This document shows positions 1 to 11,560 of a DNA stretch of 64,000 nucleotides, piece after piece. The notes beneath the pieces are model-generated. The model was not told the origin of the DNA, searched no databases, and saw nothing but the letters and a program-made list of their open reading frames with translations. The stretch comes from Lunularia cruciata. Lineage: Eukaryota > Streptophyta > Marchantiopsida > Lunulariales > Lunulariaceae. The stretch is from contig OX419757.1 in NCBI GenBank assembly GCA_948567375.1, positions 27,770,732 to 27,834,731 on the forward strand, given 5' to 3'. The stretch's first letter is position 1. Every line of letters starts with the position of its first letter. The translations under genes were made by a program, and so were the position numbers.

Positions 1-282
1 CATAAAGCAAATTCATATCCATTGAGCTTTGAGAGTAGGATATTGACAGAATAAATAGCTTACTTGACTTAAGATTGCATGTTGGATATTCTTCACTAAG
101 ATTAGGAGGAGAAGAGATCTAGAACCAAGGAGTTGTGTGAGGTTTGTGGAATAGAAGGAGTACCAAAGGATAATGAGTATAGGAGAGTAGTAAAAACTTT
201 GGAGACCTTGGTGAAGGATCTTGGAAAGAGTCTTAGTATTGCTATAGTGGAACTATCTTCATCAAATAGTTCTCCAAATTAG
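1..282 (+). pseudogene. Pre-gag zinc-motif ORF of copy 1a, C-terminal part, decayed
   Basis: Matches the C-terminal half of the 157-167 codon pre-gag ORF that is intact at 23442-23945 and at 44181-44654 (minus). The block KELCEVCGIEG is readable. The downstream ligands of the second zinc motif are changed: the HEC of other copies has become NEY. Several in-frame stops occur before residue 40 of the visible part. The frame ends with TAG at 280-282. The N-terminus lies outside the window. Function of the family-1 pre-gag protein is unknown. Confidence 0.75.
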
Positions 283-510
283 TGATGGATTTAATCTTTT
301 AATTGATGGATTAACTATCCATGAGGGTTTGATTAATATACACTCTAGGATTTGATCATGCAATGGAAATCTTGGAGCAACTTGAGCATATTGTGTTTCC
401 TATGGTTGACTACTCTCAAATAGTGTCTCATATTTATATTCTATTAATTAAAAGGTGAGAGATAATAAAAAGGAGAAAAAAATTAAAAAGAAAGGTAGTG
501 AGAGGTTAAG

Positions 511-1462
511 ATGTGGAAAATTCTAGTTTTCTTTGGTAAGGATGGAGAACATGTATAGGGCTTTGTGAGAGACTTCATAAGGGCTTGCACATGTTACAAT
601 GAGAGGAGGAAGAATGAGTGGTCTTCATTTTATTAGTTTATGTCTTTGAAGATGTACTCTTACATGGTATGAGTCAAAATACAAGAAGAACAAGAAGAGA
701 GATGACAAAGAGTAACCTTGAGAGAGTTTTACTACTAGAAGTATTGAGAAATTTCTTTTGGATGAAATTCATGAGAGATTGATAGGTGAGGTTACCTTTC
801 TCAAGCAAGGAGATAAAGAAAAATTTAGAGCATATGTAAAAAGAGTAGAGAAGTTAGAGTCTTTGTTCCATATAATGTTGAAGAAGAGTGAAGATTTTTA
901 TGATTGAGATAGTAGCCATGCTCAACAAATAATTTGGGGGGGGGGGGGGGGGGGGGAGGGGAGTTGAGACCACATATTTGGAATAAGCTGAGATATGAGA
1001 AATTTTCTTCCAAGGTAGTAGTCATCAAGATCAAAATTTGCATAAAAGAGAGCTTGGAAGGGGGTGAGAGTAATCCGGTGGTGAAAGAGGTTGTGTATCC
1101 TCCATCAATCTACATGTTTGGTGGGGTTTTTGGCAACAAGGGTTTTGTCACAAGAAGTAGTTGTTCTAGTTCTTGCACCTCCACCAAAGGATCCACTTTA
1201 AACCATTACGGAGCGACTTGTAGATCTCAAGATTAATGTAGTGCAACTATAGAGAAGAGAAAGGTAGACCAAAATGTTCAAAGAAAGCATAGGCATTATG
1301 GGAACTATCCATATAGATTAATTCAACTAGTTAGCAATTTCAATGACATAAATTTTTTGGGTTATGGAGGTAGAGGTCATATCCAAACAAATTGTCTAAA
1401 TTCTACTTATCATGAAGGAAAGGGCTATGAAGGGGAAAATAGAGAGAAGGAGGGAGGTAGTG
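511..1462 (+). pseudogene. Degenerate gag of copy 1a
   Basis: The ATG at 511 aligns with the gag start of copy 1c (24151), giving a recognisable start (M, K, VFFGKDGE). Similarity continues through the capsid-like region to the nucleocapsid zinc knuckle near 1357-1400, where GHIQTNC is still readable but the upstream cysteine positions are lost. The frame has many stops. A run of 21 G (936-956) replaces the GTGGGAGGG found in the other copies. Gag would form the particle and bind element RNA; this copy cannot encode it. Confidence 0.8.
936..956. repeat. Poly-G tract, 21 bp, in decayed gag
   Basis: Twenty-one consecutive G, followed by A and four more G. The aligned site in copies 1b and 1c is a short G-rich motif (GTGGGAGGG, or GTAAGAGGG in 1c) coding a Gly-Gly pair. 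Slippage expansion or an assembly error are both possible. Confidence 0.9.
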
Positions 1463-2826
1463 AAGGCCAAGGTTCAAGGCACTATAGGAGGTTCATCTTC
1501 TTATTTTTCAACAAAACTTATGCGTTGACCATTTACATAAAGAAATGTGTAGAATATTATGATTTTGGAGACAAGAAGGCTCTCAAAGATTTTGAGGAGT
1601 TCAAGCAATCCTTGTTATGGCTCCAATTCTTGAAAATTAGGGTTAGAATAAGCCTTTCATCCGTTATACAAATGCTTCCAATGGGGCCATAACATACAAT
1701 TTTAGTCAATTAGACCAAGATGAACATGATCATTTAATATCTTATGCTAGTAGAAAAATAGTCTTAGAAAAAAGAAACTACTTTGTCACAAAAATAGAAT
1801 GATTGGCAATGACTTTTGGTCTCAAATAGTTTTGACACTACTTCATTAAAGGGAAGGCCACAGTTTTCATAGATCACAAGGCCTTGAAATACATCTTCAA
1901 CAAGGTTAATGTGGAGGGAAGGCTAGCAAGGTAGATGATACTCTTATCTTAGTATGATTACACCATTGAGAAAGAAACATGCAAATGATGTTTTTATTTT
2001 ATTTTATCTGTAGCCTATGATCATGATGGAGGTGAGAAATGTTTTGATTCCTTTCTAGATGAGGAGCTTATGACCATCTCAATCACTCAAGAGATTCCAA
2101 TGGAGCACAAGGAGATTGTGGAATTTGTTATAAGAGGGATCCAGATGAGATACATATTATAGAGAGGAAAGTCCTTGCAACAAGATCTAGACCTTACACA
2201 ATGATGGAGGATCTTCATTTTCACCAAGAATAAAATGGTCTACTTCAAAGAGTAATGGGCAAGGAGGAGTGTGTCCTACTCATGAGGGAGTTTCATGATG
2301 GTTTGGTGTGTGGGAGTCACTTGCAAGAAAGGTGACCACTTTTAAGATTCTAGATATAGGTATAATTGGAGTGGGATTTTCAAGGATTGTCTTGATTATT
2401 GCAAAACTTGCATTGTTTGTCAAGTTTTGCTAGAAAGTCTACTTCCACTCTACCTCTTAGATCAATTCTATTACTAAGACCTTTTGAGAAGTGGTGAATT
2501 GAATTGACTTTGAATTGAGTTTAGGTCTTCTCAATAGAACCTTAAGGAAAAATTGGAATATTGTGGAGTTATTGATTTCCTTACCAAGTGCATTGAGGCT
2601 AGACCATTAAGAAACAAGGATGAAGATAAAGTTGATAGATTTCTTTATGAACACATCATCATTAGGTTTGGTTGCACTTGAGATTTGGTTTCTAATAGAG
2701 GAGGAGAGTTTAGAGAAAGCATCACTAAACCTATGCTATGACATTTCTCTATCATAGAGTGACCACATCCTATAAGCTAAACTCCAATGGCTTGGTAGGC
2801 AGAACTACTCAAACCTTGTGGATGAT
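1463..2826 (+). pseudogene. RNase H and integrase remnant of copy 1a
   Basis: Starts abruptly at the RT/RNase H boundary (YRRFIFLFFNKTYALTIY) directly after gag, with about 16 bp of filler. It continues through RNase H and the integrase zinc-binding and core regions, aligned with 18790-20130 of copy 1b. Stops and small indels are frequent. Interrupted at 2826 by a solo LTR; integrase resumes at 3569. Confidence 0.8.
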
Positions 2827-3568
2827 TGTAATACCAAGAGCTAGCCATATGATCAAGAGGTGAAATTTGGTTTGGTAACATCTAGAATGATGTTATATAT
2901 ACATGATGGTCAAAATAGATCAGATAAAACTATCACCAAAAGAGTACTTCTACTAATAAGGCAGAAACCAAAATAGACTTGAAAACCTTAGAACCAATAG
3001 CTAAACATATAATTTAAAGGTGAGAATTGGTTTGGTAACATCTGGATGGATGTTATACATGATGGACTAAATAGATCAGAAAGAGATATCACCAAAAGTG
3101 GACTTCTACTAATAGATTAGGAACCAAAATATGCCTGAAATCTTTGAAGGCAATTTTAGAGGCCTAAACGGATGAATTAGGCCTAAAAAATGTACAACCC
3201 CCCCCCTCTTATCAGAATGGTTTGCCTTCCCTCCTCCCTTCTTTGTCTCATCAAGAGATTTCCAACGGTACCTCACCCACATGATTTTGAGATTCCTATA
3301 GGAAGATTCCCTAAAAGATTCCCTCCGGTCAAAGCTTGTTTGACCAACCAGATAGGACTAGGACCAACATGTCACCCATCCAAGTAAGTAATCCAAGGGT
3401 GGAGCTTGCTGACATATCATCTATTTGTGTGCCTAATCCTATGGTGGAGCTTCCTTGGAGGAGATCCTCTTTTGTCTATATAATAAAGAGAAGGTGCTCC
3501 TTTGGAGTATCGGATGATTGAGTTTGAAATTTGTGTTTTCTCTCTTCTCTTGTCCTCCGAGTATTACA
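2827..3568 (+). mobile_element. Family-2 solo LTR (2a) with ATGAT target-site duplication
   Basis: 742 bp, starts TGTAATACC and ends GTATTACA, flanked by ATGAT at 2822-2826 and 3569-3573. Host integrase sequence is continuous once the LTR and one ATGAT are removed. No internal element sequence remains, as expected after LTR-LTR recombination. The first 320 bp contain an imperfect tandem duplication of about 160 bp (2827-2988 and 2989-3148). A TATA-like TATATAATAAA lies near 3476. Other copies: 12692-13426, 32236-32992, 47242-47765 and 50940-51460, all in minus orientation. Confidence 0.95.
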
Positions 3569-4080
3569 ATGATACTGGCCAAAGGTGAAAAAAATGGAGG
3601 AAGCTAAACATCATTGGTATAGGAGAATTCATATAGTTTTATGAGAGTACATGACAACCATGAAAATATTCTCCATTTCATTTGATATATGGTTTTGAGT
3701 CTACTTTACTTATTCACTTTGATATACCTACCTTCCAAAACATCCACACAAAATGGAAGAAGATACAAGGAGGTGATGTAGAAAAGTCAAGGAAGGATCA
3801 ACTCATGGAATTAGAGGAAGCAAGAGGAATTGTTATGGTTTCCGTAAAGCAAGCCCAAAGAAAACAAAAAAGGGAGCTATGACAAGAAGCAAGGCAAGAA
3901 GAACATAGAGCCCTTCAAGGAAGGTGATTGAGTAATGTTGTTTGATTCCATCTGATTCAAGAGAGTACTAAATTTTTTTCATCTAAGTACTTTGGACCTT
4001 TCATAAAGACAAGATGTGTGGCAATTAAATCTATGATATCAAGAAGTTGGGAGGAAGGACAAAGTGAAATATTAATCCGA
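3569..4080 (+). pseudogene. Integrase C-terminal remnant of copy 1a
   Basis: Continues the integrase after the solo LTR. Readable blocks match copies 1b and 1c: the HHWYRRIHIVL-like core end, the lysine-rich linker (KAQRKQKREL) and a weak GPF-type C-terminal module near 3990. Frames are broken. It stops just before the polypurine stretch and the 3' LTR. Confidence 0.75.
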
Positions 4081-4087
4081 GGGTAAA

Positions 4088-4784
4088 TGTAACATCCATT
4101 GGTGCATGCATACTAAATTGTGGTATTTAATTTGTTATTGAAAGTAGTTGAAAGATATCGTGGAATGCAACCAAGCTTTTACACTAGCTATCATTAGCTA
4201 GACTTAATTATAGCTAAGATAAAAGTGACTCTACTTAGCTATAATTAAGTCTATGAGATATGAGCACCACTATTTTAGATTCTAGTGCATTAACTTTGTA
4301 TTATTCTTAGGTGGTTGGCTTTGAGGAAAGAGTTGAGAACTCTTGGACCCACAAACTATTTTGGTGCAGATCTTTCTATAGTCCAAGGATAACTCATGTG
4401 AAGGAATCCTTAACTTAGTTGTTTTGCTAAGAAGAGAACACATGCGTATGGGATTATTCCCATAAGGTTGGATATTCCTTTAGACGTTTGACTGTATATG
4501 ACTTTTTGCCTAGTAACTTGAGTTACTCTAGTAATTAGTGACTTTTATGTGTAAATATTTCATACGTATATAAACTAGGGATTGGGAGATACTTATCAAC
4601 CTTTCATTTGCAATTGTCTCTTTCATTGAGTTCTTTGGGTAGAAATGACTTAAGACTTGGAGTTGCCTTGGAGTTTTAGTATTGGAAGAGTGAGATGGAC
4701 TTTGGTTCTTTGCCTTCTTAGTCCATGATGCATTCATTACCTTAATAAGAGGTTCATCATGAGTGAGAGACAATCCATCTCACT
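4088..4784 (+). repeat. Family-1 3' LTR of copy 1a
   Basis: Begins TGTAACATCC and ends near CATCTCACT (other copies: TGTAACACCC ... CTCACA). A TATATAAAC promoter-like box lies near 4567. About 697 bp, against 690-691 in copies 1b and 1c, and clearly more diverged than those. Confidence 0.85.
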
Positions 4785-5640
4785 AGGTTTTGATGGGATA
4801 GGATGTATGGAGGAGCAAAGGGCCCAAGTGGAAGAGAATGATCCTATGGTGGTGGGGTGGGAGGAAGGTTTAAGGTGGGGATGGTTTGGGACGTCCGTGA
4901 TAGGGAGACCATGGACAGGAGTAACAATTGGTTTGATATCATTCATATAGGAATCACTTCCTATAGGTCCTACTGGTTAGTGTAGGCACTATACCTATTG
5001 ATCAAATTTGTCTAGATATAGACTCCATCTAGATAAAATTGAGCAAATGTAGGTGTATGCTGAAAAAGATGATGTAAAGGTCTATCCCTTTCTTGCACAT
5101 ACAAGGGGTGGGGTGCAAGATGAGGAGTGATGCGAGAGGTAGTGCCTCTATAGCCCCATGCCAATGAACCAACTGGAGGCATCAAGAGATAGTCTATTGA
5201 AAGTGTACATCCCAAAGAGTACAAAGAAAAGGCAATGACAAGAAAAACATAGGAGACAAATGCTATGTATTTCAATGCAAAAGGGGAAAAAAAAAGGCAG
5301 AAAAGAAAGAAGATAAAAGAGGTGAGAAGGGCTTATATATGACCACCGGAAATCTCTCTCTCCGTTCAATATCCAGTCCACAAGCAAATTTGATCACCCA
5401 TCCATGCTAGTAGTGCTGGCCCCCAATTCTAACAGTGCATTGATGAATTTTGTACTGGTTGGCCCCATGCTAGGACTTGAAAGATGCTCCAAAAAACTCA
5501 CTACTCCATGATATGTCTGTACCGGCATTGCCAAAATGGTGATGTAACATGTAGAGGTAGTCAAGTCGACCTAAAATTTGGAAAAGAATACTAATCTAGC
5601 TCTTATCTCCTTGAGTTTGCCTATTAAGCCCTAGGTGCGA
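4785..5640. other. Unassigned sequence, no gene seen
   Basis: No similarity to the three LTR families here. Short minus-strand frames at 4737-4946 and 5012-5275 have no recognisable domain and no flanking gene signals. I make no functional call. Confidence 0.5.
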
Positions 5641-8620
5641 TGTAAGATTTGTGATTATACCTTAAAACCCTATTTTAACCTCTAATCCCTAGTTTAGCTA
5701 ACAAAACACTAAATTATTGAAATCTTTAGTGGAGTACCCACGGTCTCAGGAAGTCACTTATTCATAAAATTTCAAACGCCTTCCTCAGCTAACCTCATGT
5801 ATCCTTTAAATTCGTGCTCTACCCCGTGCTCGAAGGCAAGTACTATGAACTCCCATAATTCCCTATCTTAATTTGTTCTCGCGTTGATCAAATTCATCTC
5901 TCATAGAACAAATTCTATTATAGGCATTCACCAAGTTCACCTCTTACTACATAGTTTCTCACGCTTCCTGCAGAGCAATTGGTTAATCCCCCAGATATCC
6001 CATTGATTCCTTCTCCCGGAAAGTGAACTGGAACTTGTGAGTTAAAATAAAACCCCTTTCTGGAATCTGCACCTCGATAACTCTCCAAACAGCCGCACAC
6101 GAGTTCCCGAATAGCACCCTAATAATCTAGTATTCCATTACTTTACAATAATCATTACACCAATTCATGATGTAATCAGCTCCCGTGTACACTATCACGT
6201 TCTCTCTGTCATTCAATCACTCTATCATCGAGTAACGAGCACAGAGTCCATGGCAACGTCGAGACGAAGTTCTAGAGCCATGGTGAAAGGAGGCACTACA
6301 ACAAAATAATCTTTCACGTCCTTGTAGTTGGTGCCCTTGGAGTTATTTCATAGAGCAAAAAGAAGGTATCAGCCGACCATGTCGTGGATATAGAACTCGA
6401 GCTACACTAAATTTGGAATTCTCGCATTATGGATTTCCACAATTATTGAGTCGTGGGTTTAGCACGCATCTAGATACTGACTTATCGTTTCTTGCATTCT
6501 GTTTTGATGGAAAACGTCGGTAATCATGAGTTCTTAGAAAATTTCTGGTTAATTCCACAACTACTCCATGCGGCTGATTTGCACACAGACCTTTAATTCC
6601 ATGCGGCATACCCTGAGGCATCCTTAGATCTACAATAAGACTTACGATTTGATTCTGGATCCACGATAAAGAAAGGATCCGGTCGGGGCCACCCCTTCTT
6701 GGTCCTTGGTCTGGAGACACCCTATTTCTTTAATTCCATGCAGGGGTACCTTGAGTCATCCGGGAGACTCGCCTTTCTTATCTAAAATATAGATAAGATA
6801 GAAAACATTAATTTATAATATTTTAAAATATTTAAAATATTTATATTATAAGTGATAAATTTATAAAATTTATGTATAAATTATTTTATAAATTTATTTC
6901 TATAAAAATTTTTAAAATAAAACATCTTTATAAATTATAAACTAAAATATTCGCTAAGTTATGAAATGGATATCCCCCGACAAAGAAGAGATGTCTTCCA
7001 ACAGAAGATATTAGATTAGTGGGAAATAAAACCAGCACGGTACCTATAGACAAGTGTCAATCGTTGAAGCGACTTATACATTGTCGTGGTGCTTGCGGCC
7101 ACAAGCATGTGCTGTTATCCTAGCCGGTCTCCTTTTCACGCCACAGCAGACGCAAATAAATTATGAATTCACACTCCTGTAAGAGCCACAGAAAATACAT
7201 GACACTGTCAGTTACCTGAAACTCAGGCACTAGACCAGGTTTTAAGGGATCAATCATCACAGTATTGCAACTAGCAAATTATAGTCATGAAAAGCAACTG
7301 ACAATATCAGTTCCTTTCGAAGTCGCTTTAACTTCCGGATCACAAAAGACAAAAAGTCCATCGAATCTTCCTTCCATCCTTACCTTCCGAATCCACCAGT
7401 TCACTCATTTGAATTCACCGCTTTATTTGTGCACTCCTCGCGTGGCTCTTTCCCAAATTAGGCGAATCTAAGACTCACGGTTTCTTTCTACAGAAAGAAA
7501 GTGTGAATTATTGTGTACTTTTTGTCTTTCGATGCCTTGACTAACTTACTGCCAAGTCGATCAACTACGAAACTAAGCAAAAGTTAATTCTTCAGAGAAA
7601 AAGTCCACATAAACACTTGACATCACCTAAATTTGACAACAGGCTAAATAGTTAGACCCCGCATGGAGAGGGAAATCCGAAGACCAAGAGCGTCAAGAGT
7701 TGCATATGGGGAGCACGAGCCCGAGAAGCCAGGAGGAGGTCCAAAAAGCGGGGGAGAAATAAATGCCCATGCCAAACATGGGAAACAAATAACGCAAAAT
7801 ATAAATGTAATTACAATTGAACGTCGTTATATAGATCTTCCCTCTCAAAGGAGTGGTCTAGACCTGATGGGATCTCTTACTGCCGCTTCCGGTCTATGAA
7901 GACCTAATACTTACGCTGGACGGTGAAGCGACCCTTTAGCAAATATAAAAAGTGAGTATGGGTAAATCTCGAAGAAGACATTGAAATCGACGAAATCTCA
8001 AACAGGACAATCGACACGTGAATTGACTTGGAAGAGTTATATCATACTTGTTAACGTATTCGTTATACCTGTTAACTAAGTCATCCATCACTTGGAGATG
8101 AATAAACTAGGAGTGAAATAATCGTTAGCATGGTGCATGATCTCAATGTGCGAATTGACTTGAGAGCATAGTGCGTGGAGGTCTAGCTTGGCTTCCATAT
8201 AAAGCCAAGTCAATAGGGGGGTTTCAAGTTTAAATTTGCGGGTAGTGAATGTGCCTTGATGTGTGAAATTTTGTTTTAATGGATATGGTCCCATAGCCAT
8301 AAAATGCTACAAATCCCGTAACCCCTTTACGATTACCGGGTACTCACCTGAAAAGTGTCTCCAGTTTTCCCGTAAATCAAAATTTATAAGTATAATAATT
8401 TATGGGTGTCCATAAATCTATTCTTGAAACCCCTAATATACTAAATTTCTCTCCTACGTCCAAAAGATGTCCCTCCTGCTGACTTAAACATCGCTCTCGT
8501 CCCCTCAAAACAGCAATACAAAACATATGGACTTCCGTAGGCATCCTTTCTTCAATCAAGAGTCACCATATCTCCTCCTTCACGCTTAGCTCCATGCCCT
8601 TTCCATCTCCTCACTTCCAA
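5641..8620. other. Low-repeat island retaining CpG, no gene identified
   Basis: Unlike the flanking retroelements, this stretch keeps many CpG dinucleotides (for example several within 6228-6275 and 7050-7100) and does not match any other part of the window. It includes an AT-rich block at 6786-6955. Open frames are short (up to 97 codons, 6427-6720 minus) and I recognise none of them. A candidate intron acceptor (pyrimidine-rich then CAG) sits near 7480-7494 but no exon chain can be built. It could be single-copy or gene-flanking DNA, an organelle-derived insert, or an unrelated transposon. Confidence 0.45.
6786..6955. other. AT-rich block
   Basis: About 170 bp made almost wholly of A and T, with overlapping TTTATAAA and AAAATATT words. 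It resembles AT-rich matrix-attachment or origin-like DNA, but composition is the only evidence. Confidence 0.6.
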
Positions 8621-8689
8621 GCTTACCTGCATTTCAAATGAGTGAGGCAATCGCTTTTATTATTGAGTATCGATTTGAACTTCCTGATT

Positions 8690-9000
8690 CGACTACGTCA
8701 AGATTACATTGAATAAGGGTGAGTGATAATTGAACGAGTAGAGATGGAGAAGTCTCCATTTTGGCGAGCAAAGGTCTTATCAATTTAGCTATTATTGAAT
8801 ATAAGATTATATTGAGTTTTGGAGTCATGTAGAGAGTTTTCAACCATGGAGAGCAAATACGTGGCTAAGGAAACAGAATATCATATAGTTATGTGCGATG
8901 GCATTGAATAATGAGTGAGTGATGATTGAGCAAGAGCTTTTCAACCAAAAGTGAGCAAATAACTGGTTGGGAAAAGGGAATATCATATAATTTAAGTAGT
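8690..9000. repeat. Imperfect tandem repeat, unit about 100 bp
   Basis: Two clear units are offset by about 102 bp: TTTTCAACC...GAGCAAATA...GAATATCATATA occurs at 8837-8890 and 8939-8996. The word GAGTGATnATTGA also recurs at 8720 and 8915. A weaker first unit may start near 8690. The array abuts the truncated end of the chromovirus at 9003. Confidence 0.65.
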
Positions 9001-9002
9001 GC

Positions 9003-10300
9003 ATACATGTGTTTTTGGAGAATGTATTTGACTTCATATTCCTCCATGTTATCAATGAGTGTTGGATAAGATCAAATTTCCTATATGGAAGGAAAATGGT
9101 ATGGTTGGAATGCATATCTGCGTAGTAAGGAAACATGGAATACTGGACAAATCTTCATGTGTGGCAGTAGCTCGAGGTGGTAGGTCACTGTGCCAATTCG
9201 ACAAAGGATGGGAAAAGGCCCAATAAAACAAGGTCTGAGCTTGCAAGGACCAACTAACGTGAGGTTAGTTGTTGATAACCAGACTTGGTCCACAACATTG
9301 AACTCCATGTGTTGGCAATGTGCGTTGACATATTGTTTCTATTGATTTTGGGTGATTTGCAACCAGTGTTTAGCATTCTCCACTCCTTGTTGGATTTTGG
9401 AAATAAAAGTGTTGACAACATCCACCTTCGTATCCACCAGGCGGATCTTCATCAAGCTTAAAGTTATGAAAGGATGCTCTCCATACATGAGGAAGAATAG
9501 TGTGACCTGTGTGGATGTATTCATTGAATCGTTCCACCAATGGAAGTAAGGTAGCCCACCTTTCTTGCTCTTCTAGTGTGAAGCTCCAAAGTATGTCCTC
9601 AATAGTACAATTAGCATGCTCTATTTTTCCATAGGTCTGTGGATGATAGATCCTGGATATGGCCAATTTTGTTTTGAAGAAACAAAAGAGTGTTCTCCAA
9701 AACAAATTGGTGAATTGAGTGCCTATATCCATGATGAGCACTTGAGACAAGCCATGGTAAGAAAAGACAACATCTAACTATAGTTGAGCTAATTATGGAG
9801 CAATCATATCCTTGGCGGTAGGACGCACATGATCATGTGCATCCTACCGCTATTTTGGTGAGTTGGTCAGCAAAGACTATGATGGAGTCAAACCTTGAGG
9901 TGGTCTTGGGCAATTTGCAAACAAGATCTATGCTTACTTGTTCCCAACATTGTGTAGGAATAGGAAGGGGTTGAAGGAGTCTTGCGGGAGCTTGATTAGA
10001 AACTTTATTTTGTTGATAGAGTAGGTAGCTTCAAACATACTCCATCACATCATTGCTCATCTTGGGCCAATAGTAATGGCATTTTGTTGCATCCAATGTC
10101 TTGTCCACTCTAACATGACATGCAATGGTGAAATTGTGACATTGTGCCAGGATGGTGGTTTTGATGTCCATGTCATCCAAGATCCATAACTTGCCATCAC
10201 AAAGAGTGACTCCTTGGTTATTGGTGAGGCCTTTGGATGATCAAGCTCCAAGAATCTGTAGGTTAGCTTTTGTAGCATCAAGCAACCTTGGCCAAAATTC
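9003..10300 (-). pseudogene. Integrase of copy 2b, chromodomain cut off
   Basis: Readable parts in order: zinc-binding region near 10057-10281, catalytic core with GTQFTNLF (9700-9750) and the TIEDIL block, C-terminal module with IGPFPIL, then LPHMKICPVFHVSLL, and only the first residues of a chromodomain (EEYEVKYILQK). The Asp expected at the core position before GTQF is present (MDIGTQF). Several frameshifts separate the blocks. Integrase would join element DNA to chromatin; the chromodomain normally guides it to methylated histone H3. Confidence 0.8.
9815..9850. repeat. 36-bp near-perfect palindrome in integrase of copy 2b
   Basis: GCGGTAGGACGCACATGA is followed by its own reverse complement with only one mismatched pair (2 of 36 positions), centred on TGATCA. 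The aligned part of element 2c near 21610 has only the left half, so the right half looks like a templated inverted duplication. Confidence 0.85.
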
Positions 10301-10970
10301 AGGATTCATCTTGACCTCTACCACTAGATTGTTTGTCATAGGCATTTGGAGGAATGCATATGCAAGTTGCTTCTTGCCTTCCACATATGTGATTATCATG
10401 TTGAACCTTTGTCTCCACTCTGCCCACCAAATCTATAGATGAGATAGATCTTTCTATGTCTTGAGGTAGACTAGAGGTTTGTGGTCGGTCTCCACTAACA
10501 ATGCTTTCTTGCCAAGATATCCTTCCAACGCTTGGTTGCAAGGACAATGGCCAAATCTTCTTGTTTGGAGGTGTGATAGTTGCATTTTTCCAATAACAAC
10601 TTCTAAGAGAAACATGAAACTAGTTTCCAGCCAACATGCCACTCTTGTTGTAGGACTGTTCATATTGCTATGCTTGATGCATCTATAGCCAACTTGATTA
10701 GACATTTTGGATTATACTATTCCAAAATTGGTGCATGTAGTAATGCATCTTTCAATTCTTGAAAGGCCAATTCTTGTGTGGTTCCCAACATCCACTTCTT
10801 TCCCTTGCCAAGTAGTGTTGTTAGAGACTATGCAACCTTGGAGAAGTCCTTGAAAAATTTACAATAGAACCCCTCAATCCCAAGAAACTCTTGAGTTGAG
10901 TTTGATCTTCTAGAGAGTTCCATTTTTAAATGACCTCTATTTTATCTATTAACACCTGGATACCTTTTTC
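10301..10970 (-). pseudogene. RNase H of copy 2b
   Basis: The block ending in ETDHKPLVYLKT (near 10454) is the typical Ty3/gypsy RNase H C-terminal motif, followed by a W-rich segment. The frame is split over at least three reading phases. It would degrade RNA in RNA:DNA hybrids during reverse transcription; it is non-functional here. Confidence 0.7.
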
Positions 10971-11560
10971 AATTACTTTATGCCCCAAGTAGTCTACTTC
11001 AGACTTGCAAAAATCACACTTTGGAATTTTGATGTACAATTGACTCTGTCATAGAATTTGGAGGACTTCTCGTAGATGTTGCTTGTGTTCCATAATTGTC
11101 CTATTATAGACAAAGATGTCATCTAGGAAAATGATAATAGATGTATCCAAGTATGGAAAAAATATAGACAATATAGCATTCATAAAACTCATGAAAGTGG
11201 TTGGTGCATTGGTGAGGTCAAAAGGCATCATTAGGTACTCAAAGTGACCATACCTCATTTGAAAGATAGTTTCGTGAATGTCTCCCTCCACAATCCAGAT
11301 CTGGTTGTAACCGCTTTGTAGATCAATTTTGGTGAAGTATTTTGTTCTATTGAGTTGATCAAACAGGTCATCCATGAAAAGTAAAGGGTATTTTTTCTTC
11401 ACCATTTGTTGATTTAAGCCCTAGTAGTCAATGCATATACATATTGTACCATCCTTTTTCTTCACAAACAAGACAAGAGTCCATATGGTGATTTGTTGGG
11501 TTGGATAAACCCTTTCTGTAGCATAGCTCAATTTGAGTCTCACACTCCTCCAACTCATGA
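10971..11560 (-). pseudogene. Reverse transcriptase core of copy 2b
   Basis: An open segment of 118 codons at 11049-11405 contains in order [34 protein letters not shown] and the catalytic FLDD, all standard Ty3/gypsy RT motifs. The metal-binding Asp pair is kept, unlike element 2c, where FLDD reads FLED. Upstream and downstream parts are frameshifted. Confidence 0.85.

Larger units (their letters stand above)
1..4784 (+). mobile_element. Family-1 Ty3/gypsy LTR retrotransposon, copy 1a (decayed, 5' end outside window)
   Basis: Enters the window inside the pre-gag ORF and runs through degenerate gag, RNase H, integrase and a 3' LTR. Identified by nucleotide similarity to the better copies at 14.2-21.4, 22.3-29.7 and 32.1-46.2 kb. 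Protease and most of reverse transcriptase are deleted: gag joins RNase H near 1463. A family-2 solo LTR splits the integrase. Frames are full of stops, so this looks like the oldest family-1 copy here. The 5' LTR and target-site duplication cannot be seen. Confidence 0.9.

Noticed and set aside
934-1236. Frame beginning with a poly-glycine run
   Set aside because: Product of the poly-G tract inside dead gag.
3190-3521. Short frames in the solo LTR
   Set aside because: They lie within LTR sequence and are not kept in the other LTR copies.
4737-5387. Minus-strand frames of 69-87 codons
   Set aside because: No domain, no conservation within the window and overlapping phases; probably chance.
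8840-9308. Overlapping minus-strand frames with hydrophobic segments, possible env-like protein
   Set aside because: Part is out-of-phase integrase and part is tandem repeat; no signal peptide plus membrane anchor in one frame.
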